Shown here piece after piece: positions 25,383 to 35,010 of a stretch of 64,000 nucleotides of DNA. This DNA comes from JBBDIX01 sp050486225. Lineage in GTDB: Bacteria; Actinomycetota; Nitriliruptoria; Nitriliruptorales; Nitriliruptoraceae. The stretch lies in contig JBJHCV010000002.1 of the NCBI GenBank assembly GCA_050486225.1, forward strand, positions 62,001-126,000, written 5' to 3'. The notes beneath the pieces are model-generated. The model made no database searches and had not been told where the DNA came from. It saw only the letters and a list, made by a program, of their open reading frames with translations. How positions within the stretch are numbered: the first letter of the stretch is position 1; each line of letters opens with the position of its first letter. Made by a program: the position numbers and the translations under genes.

Positions 25383-27206
25383 TCAGGCAACCGGTCGGGG
25401 GGCGAGCCGCAGTCCCAGTTCGTCGAGTGCGGCCTGCTCGAATGGTGCCGGAGCGTCTGTCAGCGGACACGCACCCGACTGCGTCTTGGGGAATGCGATC
25501 ACGTCACGGATGTTGTCGGTGCCCACCAGCAGCATGACCAGGCGATCGATGCCCGGCGCGATGCCGCAGTGTGGCGGCACACCGTGGGCGAAACCACGCA
25601 GCAGGAACCCGAACTTCTCCTCGGCGTCCTCGTCGGACACGCCGAGGAACCGCAGCACGCGACGCTGCAGATCCGCGTCGTGGACACGCACCGACCCGGA
25701 GGCGAGTTCGACCCCGTTCAGCACGATGTCGTACGCCCGGGCGGTGGCCTCACCCGGACGCCGTTCGAAGTCGTCGACGAACTCCACCGCCGGAGCCGTG
25801 AAGGGATGATGGTTGGGCACCCAGCCGTCGGCGGTGGCGGCGGTCGGGTCGTCGGACTCGTCGGCCGGGTCGAACATCGGCGGTTCGACGATCCACACGA
25901 ACTCCCAGCGCCCCTCGGGGACCAGGTCGTTCGCCTCGGCGAGCGCCACACGCAACGCTCCCATCAGGCTGCGCACGAAACGCGTCGGACCGGCGCCGAA
26001 GAACACCGCGTCGCCGACAGCGGCACCGCATGCGCCGAGGATGGCGCGCACCTCCGCGTCGGACATGAACTTCGACAGAGGGCTGCGAAGCGAGACCGTG
26101 CCCTCGACCTCCTCCACGACTCCCCAGGCAAGCCCCTTCGCACCACGGCGCTTCGCCCACTCGACCCACTCGTCGAACTCGCGACGGGTCATGGACCCGC
26201 CGCCCTCGAGGCACACGGCGACGACGCTGCCACCTGCGTCCAGCGCGCCGGAGAACACGCCGACCTGCGTGCCCGCGAGCACCTCACCGAGGTCGGTGAG
26301 TTCCATGCCGTAGCGCAGGTCCGGCTTGTCGGACCCGAAACGCCGCTGGGACTCCGCGTACGTCATGCGTGGGAACGGCGTCGGCAGTGTGACCCCGAGG
26401 ACCTCGTCGAACACCTCGACGAACATCTCCTCCATGAGGCCGTACACGTCCTCCTCGTCCCCGAACGACAGCTCCACGTCGAGCTGGGTGAACTCGGGCT
26501 GGCGGTCGGCACGCAGGTTCTCGTCACGGAAGCAACGTGCGATCTGGTAGTAGCGCTCGACGCCAGCCACCATCAGCAGCTGCTTGAACAGCTGTGGCGA
26601 CTGCGGCAGTGCGTAGGTGGTGCCGGGCTGCAGCCTCGACGGCACGAGGAAGTCGCGCGCTCCCTCGGGCGTCGCCCGCGTCAGCGTCGGGGTCTCCACG
26701 TCGAGGAATCCGTTGCGTTCCATCACGCGTCGGATGATCGACACCGTCTGGGCACGCACCGCGATGTTGCGTGCCATCGACGGACGACGCAGGTCCACGT
26801 ACCGGTGCACGAGGCGCAGTTCCTCGGACACCTCGATCCCGTCGTCGACGGGGAACGGCGGGGTCACCGCCTCCGACAGCACCTCCACGTCCGTCGCGGC
26901 GAGCTCGACCGAGCCGGTGGCGAGCCGCTCGTTGACCATGCCCTCGGGGCGCACCCGGACCGTCCCGGTCACCCGAACCACCCACTCCGGACGGACGCGG
27001 TGGGCGGCCTCGAGCGCGGCCGAGGCCTCCGGGTCGGCCACGACCTGCAGGATGCCACTGCGGTCCCTCAGGTCGAGGAACGCGACCCCACCGTGGTCCC
27101 GGCGCGTGTCGATCCACCCGGCGACGGTGACGGTCTGCCCGACGTGATCGGCACGCAGTTCGCCGGCGGCATGGGTGCGCATCGCGCCGTGCTGGGTGAT
27201 GCTCAA
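25383..27206 (-). CDS. aspS: Aspartate--tRNA(Asp/Asn) ligase
   Basis: Class IIb synthetase: N-terminal anticodon-binding OB fold (WIDTRRDHGGVAFLDLRDRSG), catalytic core with QSPQLFKQLLM, FRDENLRADRQPEFTQLD, the bacterial GAD insertion (about residues 290-420) and motif 3 GIAPGIDRLVMLL. The TTG at 27206 has AAGGA upstream and overlaps the hisS stop (TTGA); 607 residues. The ATG at 27182 begins MRTHAAGEL like relatives but lacks a binding site of its own. Whether it also charges tRNA-Asn depends on gatCAB, which is not in the window. Confidence 0.95.
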   Translation of the reverse strand: MSITQHGAMRTHAAGELRADHVGQTVTVAGWIDTRRDHGGVAFLDLRDRSGILQVVADPEASAALEAAHRVRPEWVVRVTGTVRVRPEGMVNERLATGSVELAATDVEVLSEAVTPPFPVDDGIEVSEELRLVHRYVDLRRPSMARNIAVRAQTVSIIRRVMERNGFLDVETPTLTRATPEGARDFLVPSRLQPGTTYALPQSPQLFKQLLMVAGVERYYQIARCFRDENLRADRQPEFTQLDVELSFGDEEDVYGLMEEMFVEVFDEVLGVTLPTPFPRMTYAESQRRFGSDKPDLRYGMELTDLGEVLAGTQVGVFSGALDAGGSVVAVCLEGGGSMTRREFDEWVEWAKRRGAKGLAWGVVEEVEGTVSLRSPLSKFMSDAEVRAILGACGAAVGDAVFFGAGPTRFVRSLMGALRVALAEANDLVPEGRWEFVWIVEPPMFDPADESDDPTAATADGWVPNHHPFTAPAVEFVDDFERRPGEATARAYDIVLNGVELASGSVRVHDADLQRRVLRFLGVSDEDAEEKFGFLLRGFAHGVPPHCGIAPGIDRLVMLLVGTDNIRDVIAFPKTQSGACPLTDAPAPFEQAALDELGLRLAPRPVA

Positions 27207-28522
27207 CGATCGTCCTTGGTCGTGGTGGCACACAGGTCGACGACCCGTGCGTCGAGGTCAGCCATGGGGACGGCGAACTGGTCGCCGGTCGACAGGTGCT
27301 TGATCGTGACGGTACCGGTGTCGATCTCCTGATCGCCCAGGATCAGTGCGACCGCCGCGCCGCGACGGTCGGCATACCGAAGCTGCTTTCCGAGTCGACC
27401 CTCACCGCTGTACAGGTCGACCCGCAGCCCCGTGTGCCTCACCTGTCCCGCCAGTGCGACGGCACGGTCCGTGAGCGCCTCGTCGACGACGGTCACGACG
27501 ACGTCGACCTCACGGTGCACCTCACCCTGCCTGCCCTCGAGCAGGAGCAGGATGCGTTCGAGCCCGAGCGACCCCCCGGTGGCCGGGACGTCGGTCGACT
27601 GGAACATGCCGATCAGTCCGTCGTAGCGACCACCTGCTGCGATCGTCACGTCCAGGTCGTCGTGGACCACCTCGAACACCGGGCCGGTGTAGTACGACAG
27701 ACCGCGGGCGAGCACCGGGGCGTACTCGACGGTCCCTCCGGGCACGTCACCGACGAGGGCCACCAGACGATCGACCTCCGCGACGCCGGTGGCGCCACGG
27801 ACACTCGAGGTGACACGCGCGCGGATCGCGTCGGGATCCGTCACGTCTGCGGTGATCGCCTCGGCCGCGGAGCCCGGCACGCCACGTTCGCGCAGTTCGG
27901 CCGCGACGCCGTCGACGCCGATCTTCGCCAGCTTGTCGAGCGCCACGAGCGTGTCGCCCTCCTGCTCGGGGGGCACGCCGTAGGCCTCGATGAGGCCGCG
28001 CAACGCCTCGCGATGGTTCACCTGCACCCGGAAGCCCTGCAGGCCGAGCGCGTCGAGTGCGTCGGCGACCGCGACGATGGTGGTCGCGTCGGCGGTCAGT
28101 GAGGAGGACCCGACGGTGTCGAGGTCGCACTGGTGGAACTCGCGGAAACGCCCCCGCCCGGGACGGTCTGCACGCCACACGGGAGCGATCTGGTACCGCC
28201 GGAACGGGTTCGGGAGCTGCGAGCCGTAGCGGGCGGCGACACGGGCGAGCGGCACGGTCAGGTCGTAGCGCAACGCGAGGTCGGCCACCCCGGTCGCCTC
28301 GTGTTCCCCACGGCGCAGGATCTTGAAGATGAGCTGGTCACCCTCGTCGCCGTACTTGCCGGTGAGGACCTCGAGCCGTTCGAAGGCAGGAGTGTCGAGC
28401 GGCGAGAAGCCGTGCGACCGGAAGACCTGCCGAATGGTGTCGAAGGCGCGCTCGCGTCGCTCGACGTCCACCGGAAGGTGGTCGCGAGTTCCTGCCGGCG
28501 GGTTGGCGTCGATGGTGGCCAC
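27203..28522 (-). CDS. hisS: Histidine--tRNA ligase
   Basis: Class IIa synthetase. PAGTRDHLP opens motif 1. RYDLTVPLAR and the motif 2 segment FREFHQCDLDTVG follow. The histidine-specific block LARGLSYYTG and motif 3 (GGSLGLERI) are intact, as is the C-terminal anticodon domain. The GTG at 28522 was chosen for GAGGA 5 bases upstream (439 residues); the GTG at 28534, overlapping the previous stop, is the alternative. Upstream neighbour is a metallo-beta-lactamase-fold gene, as in mycobacteria. Confidence 0.95.
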   Translation of the reverse strand: MATIDANPPAGTRDHLPVDVERRERAFDTIRQVFRSHGFSPLDTPAFERLEVLTGKYGDEGDQLIFKILRRGEHEATGVADLALRYDLTVPLARVAARYGSQLPNPFRRYQIAPVWRADRPGRGRFREFHQCDLDTVGSSSLTADATTIVAVADALDALGLQGFRVQVNHREALRGLIEAYGVPPEQEGDTLVALDKLAKIGVDGVAAELRERGVPGSAAEAITADVTDPDAIRARVTSSVRGATGVAEVDRLVALVGDVPGGTVEYAPVLARGLSYYTGPVFEVVHDDLDVTIAAGGRYDGLIGMFQSTDVPATGGSLGLERILLLLEGRQGEVHREVDVVVTVVDEALTDRAVALAGQVRHTGLRVDLYSGEGRLGKQLRYADRRGAAVALILGDQEIDTGTVTIKHLSTGDQFAVPMADLDARVVDLCATTTKDDR

Positions 28523-28530
28523 GGTGTTCC

Positions 28531-29310
28531 TCACTCCGCCGCGCGGGCGACGAGTTCACGAAGGAAAGGGTTGGAGGCTCGTTCCCGGCCGATGGTCGTC
28601 CACGGTCCGTGTCCCGACAGCACCACGGTGTCGTCCTCGAGGTCGAGCACGGTCTCGACGAGCGACCGCTGCATCCGCGTGGTGTCGCCGCGGGGAAGGT
28701 CCGTGCGTCCGATCGATCCGGCGAACACGAGGTCACCTGAGAACAGCACCGAGTCCTCCACCGTCCCGTCCGGCACGGCCACACCGGACCCGTCGGCCAG
28801 GTCGCCCTCGTCGGCCGCCGTCGCGAAGTCGACGCCCGCCAGGTCCCGGGCGAGGAACGTCACGTGCCCGGGGGTGTGTCCCGGGCTGTGTCGGACCTCC
28901 AGCCGGGTCCCTCCGAAGGTCAGTCGCTGACCGTCGACGAGCGACTCGAGCCGGTCGGTCGCCGGTTCCCACTCGAGTCCGAACTCGGCGGTGAGCAGGT
29001 CGGTCGGCACGCCGAACGCGGCACCGGGGTCGTCGTACAACCACCGGTCGCCTTCGTGGAGGAACATCGGGACGTCGAGTCGCCGCGCGAGCTCCGGGGC
29101 CGACCAGACGTGGTCGAGGTGACCGTGGGTCAGCAGGATGGCCTCGGCCCGCAGGCCGAGCCGTTCGAGGACCCGTGGCACCCGGGTGCCTCCGCCCTCT
29201 CCGGGATCGACGACGACCGCCGTGCCCCGCGCGGGATCGGCGAGCACGTGGCAGTTCGCCTGCCAGCGTCCCAGCACGACGCTCACGACGAACCGGTCGT
29301 CGACCTTCAC
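28531..29310 (-). CDS. Metallo-beta-lactamase-fold hydrolase, glyoxalase II-like
   Basis: Binuclear-metal hydrolase. The metal motif THGHLDH spans residues 61-67, HSPGHTPGH is at 141-149, and the bridging aspartate lies in FSGDLVF. It ends with a GHGPWTTIGRERASNPFL segment found in glyoxalase II-like proteins. The GTG at 29310 follows AGGA. 259 residues. The gene sits between relA and hisS, a conserved actinobacterial position, but the mycobacterial ppiB is absent from the 129-base gap on the relA side. The substrate is not established. Confidence 0.85.
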   Translation of the reverse strand: MKVDDRFVVSVVLGRWQANCHVLADPARGTAVVVDPGEGGGTRVPRVLERLGLRAEAILLTHGHLDHVWSAPELARRLDVPMFLHEGDRWLYDDPGAAFGVPTDLLTAEFGLEWEPATDRLESLVDGQRLTFGGTRLEVRHSPGHTPGHVTFLARDLAGVDFATAADEGDLADGSGVAVPDGTVEDSVLFSGDLVFAGSIGRTDLPRGDTTRMQRSLVETVLDLEDDTVVLSGHGPWTTIGRERASNPFLRELVARAAE

Positions 29311-29439
29311 GGGGATCCTCGAACAGCAGACGGCGAGATGGACCGGCGGCACGACGCCGCGGAGCGAGGCTATCGCGCGGCGCGACGGGCCCCCGGGCGC
29401 ACCCGACGCGTCACGGCGACGTCGACGGCGCGTCGCGGG

Positions 29440-31734
29440 TCAGCGATGGGGCTGCGGGACGAATCGGAACGCGTCGTACACCCCGTCGACGGCACGGATC
29501 GAACGCAACGCGTACTCGAGATGGGCGGGATCCCCCAGTTCGAACGAGAACGACAGCACGGCGACCCGGTCCTTGCGCGTGACGACCTGCGCCGAGGTGA
29601 TGTTGATGTGCAGGTCTCCAAGGACGGCGGTGATGTCGCGCAGCAGGTGCTTGCGGTCCAGAGCCTCGATCTGGATCGACACGAGGAACGACGCCGTGGA
29701 CTCCCCCGACCAGTCGACCGGCACGAACCGTTCCTGCTCCTTCTCCAGATCCGTGACGTTGGGGCAGTCCTTGCGGTGGACCGACACCCCGCGACCGCGT
29801 GTGACGAACCCGACGATCGCGTCGCCCGGCACGGGGGTGCAGCAGCGAGCGAGCTTGACGAGCATGCCCGCGTCTCCCTCGACCTCGACACCGTCCTCGC
29901 CAGACCGTCCGATGCGGATGGGCGCACCGCGAGGCGAACCGGGGAGTTCGTCGTCGACCTGGGGTTCGGACTCGGTGAGTTCTCCGACGAGGTGCTGTGC
30001 CACGGTCTGCGCGGCCAGGTGCCCCTCACCGACCGCGCGGAACAGCGACTCCACCGACTTGTGGTTGAGCATCCTCGCGACGTCGGTCAGGTCTCCCGAC
30101 GCCATGGCGCGCGCGTACGCAACGCCCTTTCGGCGCAACGCCCTGGTGATCGCGTCACGACCTCGGACGATGGCGTCCTCACGCCTCTCGCGGTTGAACC
30201 AGGCGCGGATCTTCGACTGCGCGCGTGTCGACGCGGCCAGCTGCAGCCAGTCACGGGATGGCCCGGCGTCCTCCGCCTTGGACGTGAGGATCTCCACGGC
30301 GTCGCCGTTGACGAGCTGGTGGTCGAGCGACACCAGCCGCCCGTTGACCCTCGCCCCGATGCACCGGTGACCGACCTCGGTGTGCACCGCGTAGGCGAAG
30401 TCGATGGGAGTGGCACCGGCCGGCAGCCCCATCACCTCGCCCTTGGGGGTGAAGACGAACACCTCGTTCTGGTAGAGGTCGATGCGCAGGGACTCGAGGT
30501 AGTCGCCGGGCTCCTCCACCTCCTGCTGCCACTCGAGGATCTCCTCGAGCCACGCGAGCTCCTCGGCGGAGGTCTCGTCCGAGCCCCTCGAGGAGTCCTT
30601 GTACTTCCAGTGGGCCGCGACACCGAACTCGGCGGTCTGGTGCATGGCGCGCGTGCGGATCTGGACCTCCAGGGGACGACCCTGCGGTCCGATCACCGAC
30701 GTGTGCAGCGACTGGTACAGGTTGACCTTCGGCATCGCGATGTAGTCCTTGAAACGACCCGGGATCGGTCGCCAGGTCGCGTGGAGCTGGCCGAGGACCG
30801 CGTAGCAGTCGCGCACCGAGTTCACGATGACGCGAACGGCCACCAGGTCGTGGATCTCGTCGAACTCCTTGCCCCGCAGGACCATCTTCTCGTAGATCGA
30901 GTAGTAGTGCTTCGGGCGGCCGGTGACCTCGCCACGGATCTTCAGCTCCCGCAGCTGCTCGTGGATCTCGGCGATGACCTGCTCGAGGTGCGCCTCGCGT
31001 TCGGGGTCGCGCTCGTCGACCATCGCGACGATCTCTTCGTAACGCTTCGGGTGCAGGGTGGAGAACCCGAGGTCCTCGAGTCGCAACTTGAAGTTCTGCA
31101 TGCCGAGCCGGTGCGCCAGTGGCGCGTAGATGTCCAGCGTCTCCTGCGCGATGCGCTTCTGCTTGTCGCGCGGCATGAACCCGATCGTCTCCATGTTGTG
31201 GAGACGATCGGCGAGCTTGACGACGAGCACCCGGATGTCCTCGGCCATCGCCATGATCATCTTGCGCAGCGTCTCGGCCTGCTGCTGTTGCTTCGACTCG
31301 ACCTGGATCCGGTCGAGCTTGGTCACCCCGTCGACGAGTCGTGCCACCTCGTCGCCGAATCCCTCCCGGATGTCGTCGAGGGACGCCGGGGTGTCCTCCA
31401 CGACGTCGTGGAGCAGGGCCGCACACAACGTCGCCGTACCGAGGCCGAGCCGGGCGAGCTCGGTCGCCACGGCGACCGGATGGGTGATGTAGTCCTCACC
31501 GCTGCGACGACGCTGCCCCTCGTGCATCGCCCTGGCGTACAGGTAGGCCCGGACGACCTCACGGACATCGGCCTTGGACGACTCCCGGATCGCGCTCGTG
31601 AGCGCGTCGAGTTCGGGTGGCGTGTCACGCCCGACGAGCGGGAATCGCGCCAGGACCCGCCCGACGCCCGACGGGCGCGGTGGCGGGAGCGCGCCTCCGC
31701 GCGCCTCCTGTGTTCCCGTCGTCTCCGCAGCCAA
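29440..31734 (-). CDS. relA: Bifunctional (p)ppGpp synthetase/hydrolase RelA/SpoT
   Basis: Makes and degrades the stringent alarmone (p)ppGpp. The HD hydrolase domain has THPVAVA and LLHDVVED (His109-Asp110), which suggests hydrolase activity is retained. The synthetase domain includes GRPKHYYSIYEKM and the YQSLHTSV nucleotide segment. Then come a TGS domain near residues 430-490 and a C-terminal ACT domain (last 75 residues). 764 residues. The TTG start at 31734 has GAAGG 8 bases upstream. apt lies 117 bases upstream; secDF-apt-relA is a conserved actinobacterial order. Confidence 0.95.
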   Translation of the reverse strand: MAAETTGTQEARGGALPPPRPSGVGRVLARFPLVGRDTPPELDALTSAIRESSKADVREVVRAYLYARAMHEGQRRRSGEDYITHPVAVATELARLGLGTATLCAALLHDVVEDTPASLDDIREGFGDEVARLVDGVTKLDRIQVESKQQQQAETLRKMIMAMAEDIRVLVVKLADRLHNMETIGFMPRDKQKRIAQETLDIYAPLAHRLGMQNFKLRLEDLGFSTLHPKRYEEIVAMVDERDPEREAHLEQVIAEIHEQLRELKIRGEVTGRPKHYYSIYEKMVLRGKEFDEIHDLVAVRVIVNSVRDCYAVLGQLHATWRPIPGRFKDYIAMPKVNLYQSLHTSVIGPQGRPLEVQIRTRAMHQTAEFGVAAHWKYKDSSRGSDETSAEELAWLEEILEWQQEVEEPGDYLESLRIDLYQNEVFVFTPKGEVMGLPAGATPIDFAYAVHTEVGHRCIGARVNGRLVSLDHQLVNGDAVEILTSKAEDAGPSRDWLQLAASTRAQSKIRAWFNRERREDAIVRGRDAITRALRRKGVAYARAMASGDLTDVARMLNHKSVESLFRAVGEGHLAAQTVAQHLVGELTESEPQVDDELPGSPRGAPIRIGRSGEDGVEVEGDAGMLVKLARCCTPVPGDAIVGFVTRGRGVSVHRKDCPNVTDLEKEQERFVPVDWSGESTASFLVSIQIEALDRKHLLRDITAVLGDLHINITSAQVVTRKDRVAVLSFSFELGDPAHLEYALRSIRAVDGVYDAFRFVPQPHR

Positions 31735-31851
31735 CCCGCGGCCTTCGCTCGGTGCGAACGACGAGCGTACCGATCTGCCTCCAGGCGCCCTGGTCTCCCG
31801 GACCGCCGAGGAACTCGTCCCACCGACGTCGCACCGTGGTCGAGTGGCCGC

Positions 31852-32385
31852 TCAGAACCGCACGAGCGACACGTGATCGCGGCCCTGCAGACGCGACGCC
31901 CCGTCGAGGAACGACAGTTCCAGCAGGAACCCCAGGCCTACGACACGTCCGCCCAGCGACTCCACGAGTGCTGCGGCGGCCGAGGCCGTGCCACCCGTGG
32001 CCAGTACGTCGTCGACGATGAGCACACGGTCCCCCGGGCGGATCGCGTCCTCGTGGATCTCGAGGGTCTCGTCGCCGTACTCGAGTTCGTACGACACCGA
32101 ACGGGTCTCCGAAGGCAGCTTGCCGGCCTTGCGGGCGGGGACGAACCCGGCGCCGAAGTGGTACGCGACCGGCGCGCCGAGGATGAACCCACGCGCCTCG
32201 ATGCCCACGACCTTGTCGACCGTGCCTCGACCGAAGTGCATCACGAGGGCGTCGATCGCCGTGGAGAACGCCACGTGGTCGATCAGCAGGGGGGTGACGT
32301 CCTTGAAGTTCACCCCCGGCTTCGGGAAGTCCGGGACGTCGCGGATGTACGCGGCCAGCCGCTGCGTGTCGAACTCGATCTTCAT
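31852..32385 (-). CDS. apt: Adenine phosphoribosyltransferase
   Basis: Salvages adenine to AMP with PRPP. The PRPP-binding motif VLIVDDVLATGGT spans residues 121-133. The base-binding start IRDVPDFPKPGVNFKDVTPLL and GIEARGFILG are typical. The ATG at 32385 has AGGGAG upstream, giving 177 residues; a long open extension upstream is a shadow. 22 bases after secF. Confidence 0.95.
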   Translation of the reverse strand: MKIEFDTQRLAAYIRDVPDFPKPGVNFKDVTPLLIDHVAFSTAIDALVMHFGRGTVDKVVGIEARGFILGAPVAYHFGAGFVPARKAGKLPSETRSVSYELEYGDETLEIHEDAIRPGDRVLIVDDVLATGGTASAAAALVESLGGRVVGLGFLLELSFLDGASRLQGRDHVSLVRF

Positions 32386-32407
32386 GTCGCTCCCTGTCCC
32401 GTGGCGC

Positions 32408-33523
32408 TCAGCGTCGACGTCGACGTCGACCGGACCTGCCCTGGCCTCGCACGTACTGCGTGGTGATCGGTGCCCGCGCCTCCGGCGATCCGGCGGCCGG
32501 CTCGGGCCGGGAGGTGTCCTCCGGTTCGGCGTCGACCTCGGCCTCGGCCTCGGCCGTGGAAACGCCGGTCGTCGCCCGGTCGCCCGCCGCACGCGCGACG
32601 CGTGCCGCGCGCTTCTGCTCCTCGGGCTCACGCATCTTCATCCACGCGAGCAGCGGTCCGGCCACGAACAGCGACGAGTAGACCCCGACCGCCATGCCGA
32701 CGAACAGGGCCAGCGCGAGGTCCTGCAGGGTCGTCGCCCCGAGCACCTGCGACCCGATGAACAGCAGGGCCCCGACCGGGAGCACGGAGGTGATCGAGGT
32801 GTTGATCGACCGGTACAGCACCTCGTTCATCGACGAGTTCACGAGTTCCGAGTAGGTGCGCCGACCCGGGTCCCCGAGTGTTGCGGCGTTCTCCTTCACC
32901 CGGTCGAACACGACCACCGTGTCGTACAGCGAGTACCCGAGGATGGTCAGCAGCGCGATCACCGTCGCCGGGGAGACGCTGAACCCAACGAGCGCGTAGA
33001 CACCGATGGTGATGGCCAGGTCGTGTGCGAGGGCGACCACGGCGGCGATCGCCATGCGGAACTCGAGACGCAGCGAGATGTAGATCACGATGACGATCAG
33101 GAACACGACCAGCGCCTGCGCGGCCTGACGGGTGATCCGTTCTCCCCACGTCGGTCCGACGAAGTCCGACACGACCTCGTCCGCGGACGCGACCTCCTGC
33201 AGTGCGGACTGGATCCGGCCCGCCTCGGCGGAACCGGGAGCGATGGCCTCCATGCGAACGATCGCGCCGATGGCACGGTCGCCGTCGAGTTGCATCTGGG
33301 CGACCACGTCACGACCACCCGCTGCCTCGGCGGCCTCGCGCAGCTCCTGCGCGGTCACGTCGTCGTCGATGCCCGTCAGCGTGTACGACGTTCCCCCGAC
33401 GAAGTCCATCGACAGGTCGAGCCCGCGGATGCCGATCGAGGCGAGACCAGCGAGTACGAGCACCGCCGAGACCACGGCCCAGCGCCGGGCCAGCCCGACG
33501 AAGTCGATGGTCGGCGTCCTCAT
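32408..33523 (-). CDS. secF: Protein translocase subunit SecF
   Basis: Membrane partner of SecD that uses the proton gradient to help Sec-exported proteins leave the channel. Six membrane segments are visible. Key blocks are GLDLSMDFVGGTSY near the start and GYSLYDTVVVFDRVKEN. After the last helix there is a long acidic/alanine tail (about residues 285-355) ending in a run of arginines (RSGRRRRRR). The ATG at 33523 overlaps the secD stop (ATGA) and has GGGAGG upstream. 371 residues. Confidence 0.95.
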   Translation of the reverse strand: MRTPTIDFVGLARRWAVVSAVLVLAGLASIGIRGLDLSMDFVGGTSYTLTGIDDDVTAQELREAAEAAGGRDVVAQMQLDGDRAIGAIVRMEAIAPGSAEAGRIQSALQEVASADEVVSDFVGPTWGERITRQAAQALVVFLIVIVIYISLRLEFRMAIAAVVALAHDLAITIGVYALVGFSVSPATVIALLTILGYSLYDTVVVFDRVKENAATLGDPGRRTYSELVNSSMNEVLYRSINTSITSVLPVGALLFIGSQVLGATTLQDLALALFVGMAVGVYSSLFVAGPLLAWMKMREPEEQKRAARVARAAGDRATTGVSTAEAEAEVDAEPEDTSRPEPAAGSPEARAPITTQYVRGQGRSGRRRRRR

Positions 33524-34992
33524 CGTGCACCTCCCGGGGCGACCGCGGTGTCCGCCGCTCGCACGGTGCGTCGCGTCAGCAGGCGCGTCTCACTCATCAA
33601 CCAGACGGTGGGACGCGTGAATCCCCACAGGATCAGGATGTCGAGCACGGTGGCGATCCCGAGCATCAGCGCGAACCCGCGAACCGGACCGACCGCGAGG
33701 AAGTAGAGGACGACGGCGGCAGCGAGCGTCACCGTGTTGCCGGCGAGGTTGGTGCGAAACGCGCTCGAGTACGCCCGGCGGACCGCGGTCCGCACCGTCT
33801 TGCCGAGGTTGACCTCGTCGCGGATCCGTTCGAAGAAGATGATCGACGAGTCGGCCGTGATGCCCACGGCGACGATGAGTCCTGCCACACCCGCCAACGT
33901 GAGCGCGAACCCGAACCGGCCGAGCAGAGTGATGAGCGACACGACGAGCACGCCGAACACACCCAGTGACGCGAGGGCCACGGCGCCCAGTTCGCGGTAG
34001 AACCAGACGAGCCACACGCCCACGAGCACCAGGCCGATCATCCCCGCGAGCACGCCTGCCCGCAGGGACTCCGCACCGAGCGTCGCCGACACCTGCTGGA
34101 AGGTCGATGGCTCGAGGGTGATGGGCAGGGCACCGGTGCGCAGCACGAGCGCGAGGTCGCGAGCCTGCTGTTCCTGATCGGAGAGGCTGCCTGCCCCGAC
34201 CGTGATCTGGGCCATCCCGTCGCGGATGCCGACGCCGCACGCGACACTCGACGACATCGACGGTGCCGACTCGACGATCCCGTCGAGGACGATCGCCAGC
34301 AGACCCGGACGTCCCGCGTCGCGCTGGCAGGCGAGGTCCGCGGTGAGGGCCGCGAAGGCCTCCCCACCGACGCGGTCGAGCTGCAGCGACACGGCGTAGC
34401 CCTGAGCGTCCGCGAGCACCGGGAACGCGTCGTCGATGCGCTCCCCGGTCAGCCCTGCGGGTCCGACCTCGTACTTGAGCGGCAGCGTCCGTTCGGTGTC
34501 GGGATCGAAGATCCCTCCGTCCTCGGCCCCACAGATGATGCCGGCCTCGTCCGACGCGAGGTCCTCACGTTCGTCGACAGGTGCCGTGCAGTCCGGGCCC
34601 CGGTCGTAGTCGGGGTCGCCGGGCACGAGGACACGGTCGACGGGCCGGAACCGCAGCTGAGCGGTGCGACCGATCAGTTCCTGCAGACGTTCCGCGTCGG
34701 TGACCCCGGGCAGCTGCACCAGCACGTCGGTCCCAGAACGCGAGATGTCGGGTTCGGCGACGCCCAGTGAGTCGACGCGGGCCCGGATGACCTCGATCGT
34801 CTCGTCGATGATGTCCTCGAAGTCGTCGGGCAGGACACCACCCTCGGTGAGCACCGGCTCGTAGACCGCGCTGATGCCTCCCTGGAGGTCGAGCCCCAGG
34901 TTCGGCCGCTGCCCACTGGCGAGCAGGACACCACCTGCGAGCACGACGAGCAGGAACGTCGACAGCGTGACGATCAGAGGTCGCTTGTCCAC
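33520..34992 (-). CDS. secD: Protein translocase subunit SecD
   Basis: First-helix start RPLIVTLSTFLLVVLAGGV, then the P1 periplasmic domain with LGLDLQGG, and five more helices. The conserved blocks are TADSSIIFFERIRDEV and the RNxxGN-type segment FRTNLAGNTVTL. 490 residues. The GTG at 34992 follows AGGG. Coupled to secF. The gene upstream is an HD-domain protein and not yajC directly. Confidence 0.95.
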   Translation of the reverse strand: MDKRPLIVTLSTFLLVVLAGGVLLASGQRPNLGLDLQGGISAVYEPVLTEGGVLPDDFEDIIDETIEVIRARVDSLGVAEPDISRSGTDVLVQLPGVTDAERLQELIGRTAQLRFRPVDRVLVPGDPDYDRGPDCTAPVDEREDLASDEAGIICGAEDGGIFDPDTERTLPLKYEVGPAGLTGERIDDAFPVLADAQGYAVSLQLDRVGGEAFAALTADLACQRDAGRPGLLAIVLDGIVESAPSMSSSVACGVGIRDGMAQITVGAGSLSDQEQQARDLALVLRTGALPITLEPSTFQQVSATLGAESLRAGVLAGMIGLVLVGVWLVWFYRELGAVALASLGVFGVLVVSLITLLGRFGFALTLAGVAGLIVAVGITADSSIIFFERIRDEVNLGKTVRTAVRRAYSSAFRTNLAGNTVTLAAAVVLYFLAVGPVRGFALMLGIATVLDILILWGFTRPTVWLMSETRLLTRRTVRAADTAVAPGGAR

Positions 34993-35010
34993 ACCAGTGC
35001 CCTGTCCGTG

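Noticed and set aside
24018..32466. Very long plus-strand open frames (over 1,100 codons) opposite rarA, aspS, hisS, relA and other genes
   Set aside because: They are antisense to genes with clear family motifs, have arginine/histidine/valine-biased composition typical of the complementary frame in high-GC DNA, and show no domains or ribosome binding sites.
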